DNA from: Eggerthellales bacterium UBA948
GTDB taxonomy: Bacteria > Actinomycetota > Coriobacteriia > Coriobacteriales > UBA8131
NCBI GenBank assembly: GCA_002293265.1
Contig: DBCW01000175.1
Location: 1-7,498 of the forward strand
Direction: 5' to 3'
Length of the DNA: 7,498 nt
The notes below the pieces were generated by a model. It saw nothing but the letters and a program-made list of their open reading frames with translations, made no database searches and was not told the DNA's origin. Numbering within the stretch: position 1 is the first letter of the stretch; each line of letters begins with the position of its first letter. This document shows positions 6,300-7,498 of the stretch, piece after piece. The position numbers and the translations under genes are program-made.

Positions 6300-7304
6300 T
6301 TAATTCATGCGGTTAATGAAAAAATCCGCCATCGAGAGCAATAAATCTTTTGGTTTGCTGGGCTCCAGCGCCTCCGATAGTTCTGCTTTAGCATTGTTGA
6401 CCAGCCCGGTAGCATAGTCGTGAGCAAAATCGATCGACCCGGCATTTTTCATAATATCCACTGCAATGGACAGCATCGTAGGCTGCACAGTATGCGAAGC
6501 TAAAATATTTACCAGCTCCTTAGACTGCGGAGAATGTTCGATGGCATGAACAGCTATCAATGTTCGTTTGCCTTCTGTGATGTCGCTGCGGAAGTCTTTC
6601 TTAACAGCTTCTTTTTTACCTACAAGATTTAAGATGTCGTCTTGTATCTGAAACGCCAGACCCGTTGCCATGCCAAAAGACCTGAGCGCCTCAATCTGCT
6701 GCTCTGTTCCGCCGCCAACAATAGCGCCAACAGCCAGTGGTGTTCCACCGGAGTAGTAAGCGGTCTTGTGCGTGGCCATAGTCAGATAATCGCTAACGGT
6801 AAGGTCAAAACGCCCGTCGCGAGCCCAACCAATGTCTAAAGCCTGACCTTCAATGGTGCGTGTGGTCATATGAACCAGCTCACTAAGCACCCTAAGCTTC
6901 ATGTTTGGTTCAAGATTATCGTCATCAACAACTAAGCCTGTTACCTGTGACAATGCAAGATCTCCGGCATTAATTGCCAAGCCTTCACCCTCTGTGAGAT
7001 GCATACATGCAACCCCACGCCTTAGAGTTGATTCATCGGCAATATCGTCGTGAATCAGTGCGGCAGTGTGAAAATGCTCGATGGCAGCTGCACTTCTACG
7101 CGCTAAAGTTGGGTCTCCGCCAACAGCTTGGCAACCCAACTCGCAGATCAGTGGGCGATGGCGCTTGCCACCGTTAGCTGAATAATCAGCTAACGGTCCG
7201 TAGAGATAACGCGTCATATCCGGTGACGAACTTTCCTTAAAAAAGTCCGCCACCAGTTTGTTCATCCTTTTTGTATTTTTTATTAAATAGCTTTCGAAAG
7301 TCAT
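6300..7304 (-). CDS. Polyprenyl diphosphate synthase (trans-isoprenyl, long-chain type)
   Basis: A 334-residue all-alpha trans-prenyltransferase that adds isopentenyl diphosphate to an allylic primer, using magnesium bound by two Asp-rich motifs. Visible features are GGKRHRP (45-51); the first Asp motif in LIHDDIADE (Asp86, Asp87, Asp90); GQALDIGW (153-160); the HKTA Lys (179-182); the second motif in QIQDDILNL (Asp222, Asp223, Asn226 in the place of the last Asp); and DITEGKRT (241-248). The residues 4 and 5 before the first motif are both Ala (81-82), so no bulky side chain blocks the elongation pocket. This favours a long product such as a menaquinone side chain or C20 and above, rather than farnesyl diphosphate; product length is inference. 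The ATG follows the enolase stop by 2 nt, with AAGG inside the last enolase codons, so the two genes are cotranscribed and probably translationally coupled. Confidence 0.92.
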   Translation of the reverse strand: MTFESYLIKNTKRMNKLVADFFKESSSPDMTRYLYGPLADYSANGGKRHRPLICELGCQAVGGDPTLARRSAAAIEHFHTAALIHDDIADESTLRRGVACMHLTEGEGLAINAGDLALSQVTGLVVDDDNLEPNMKLRVLSELVHMTTRTIEGQALDIGWARDGRFDLTVSDYLTMATHKTAYYSGGTPLAVGAIVGGGTEQQIEALRSFGMATGLAFQIQDDILNLVGKKEAVKKDFRSDITEGKRTLIAVHAIEHSPQSKELVNILASHTVQPTMLSIAVDIMKNAGSIDFAHDYATGLVNNAKAELSEALEPSKPKDLLLSMADFFINRMN

Positions 7305-7306
7305 AT

Positions 7307-7498
<192 letters not shown>

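Overview
The window looks like a piece of an actinobacterial chromosome of moderate G+C, by eye somewhat below 50%. The best guess is a low-G+C member of the Coriobacteriia. This rests on twin-arginine-type signal peptides on NlpC/P60 hydrolases, a CwlM-like peptidoglycan-binding protein without a signal peptide, and the actinobacterial look of the enolase and prenyl synthase. The class-level assignment is inference, not proven.

Layout from left to right. A tRNA-Pro (anticodon CGG, minus strand, CCA encoded) fills the left edge. A small VanZ-family membrane protein is the only plus-strand gene. It converges, with a 22-nt gap, on a long minus-strand run. Read in the direction of transcription, from right to left, that run is: the C-terminal end of enolase; a long-chain-type polyprenyl diphosphate synthase starting 2 nt after the enolase stop; a 132-nt gap with an imperfect inverted repeat and a good -10 box; a CwlM-like protein with two peptidoglycan-binding domains and a degenerate C-terminal amidase-like part; an AsnB-type asparagine synthetase homologue; a gap of about 255 to 306 nt (depending on the next start codon); and two tandem secreted NlpC/P60 endopeptidases with long N-terminal coiled coils.

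The common theme is the cell envelope. The AsnB homologue most resembles the Bacillus AsnB / corynebacterial LtsA branch, whose members amidate meso-diaminopimelate in peptidoglycan. The NlpC/P60 family typically cuts next to that residue. CwlM-type proteins control peptidoglycan precursor synthesis. Polyprenyl diphosphates supply lipid carriers or quinone side chains. VanZ proteins are linked to resistance to envelope-targeting antibiotics.

The most unusual points are: (1) the AsnB homologue lacks the conserved N-terminal Cys nucleophile (Ser2) and also the glutamine-binding Glu (Thr77), so its glutaminase site looks altered twice; (2) the CwlM-like protein appears to have lost the first two zinc ligands of an amidase domain; (3) the NlpC/P60 paralogues keep a nearly identical coiled coil but have very different catalytic domains. 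No mobile element, CRISPR array or recognisable riboswitch was seen.
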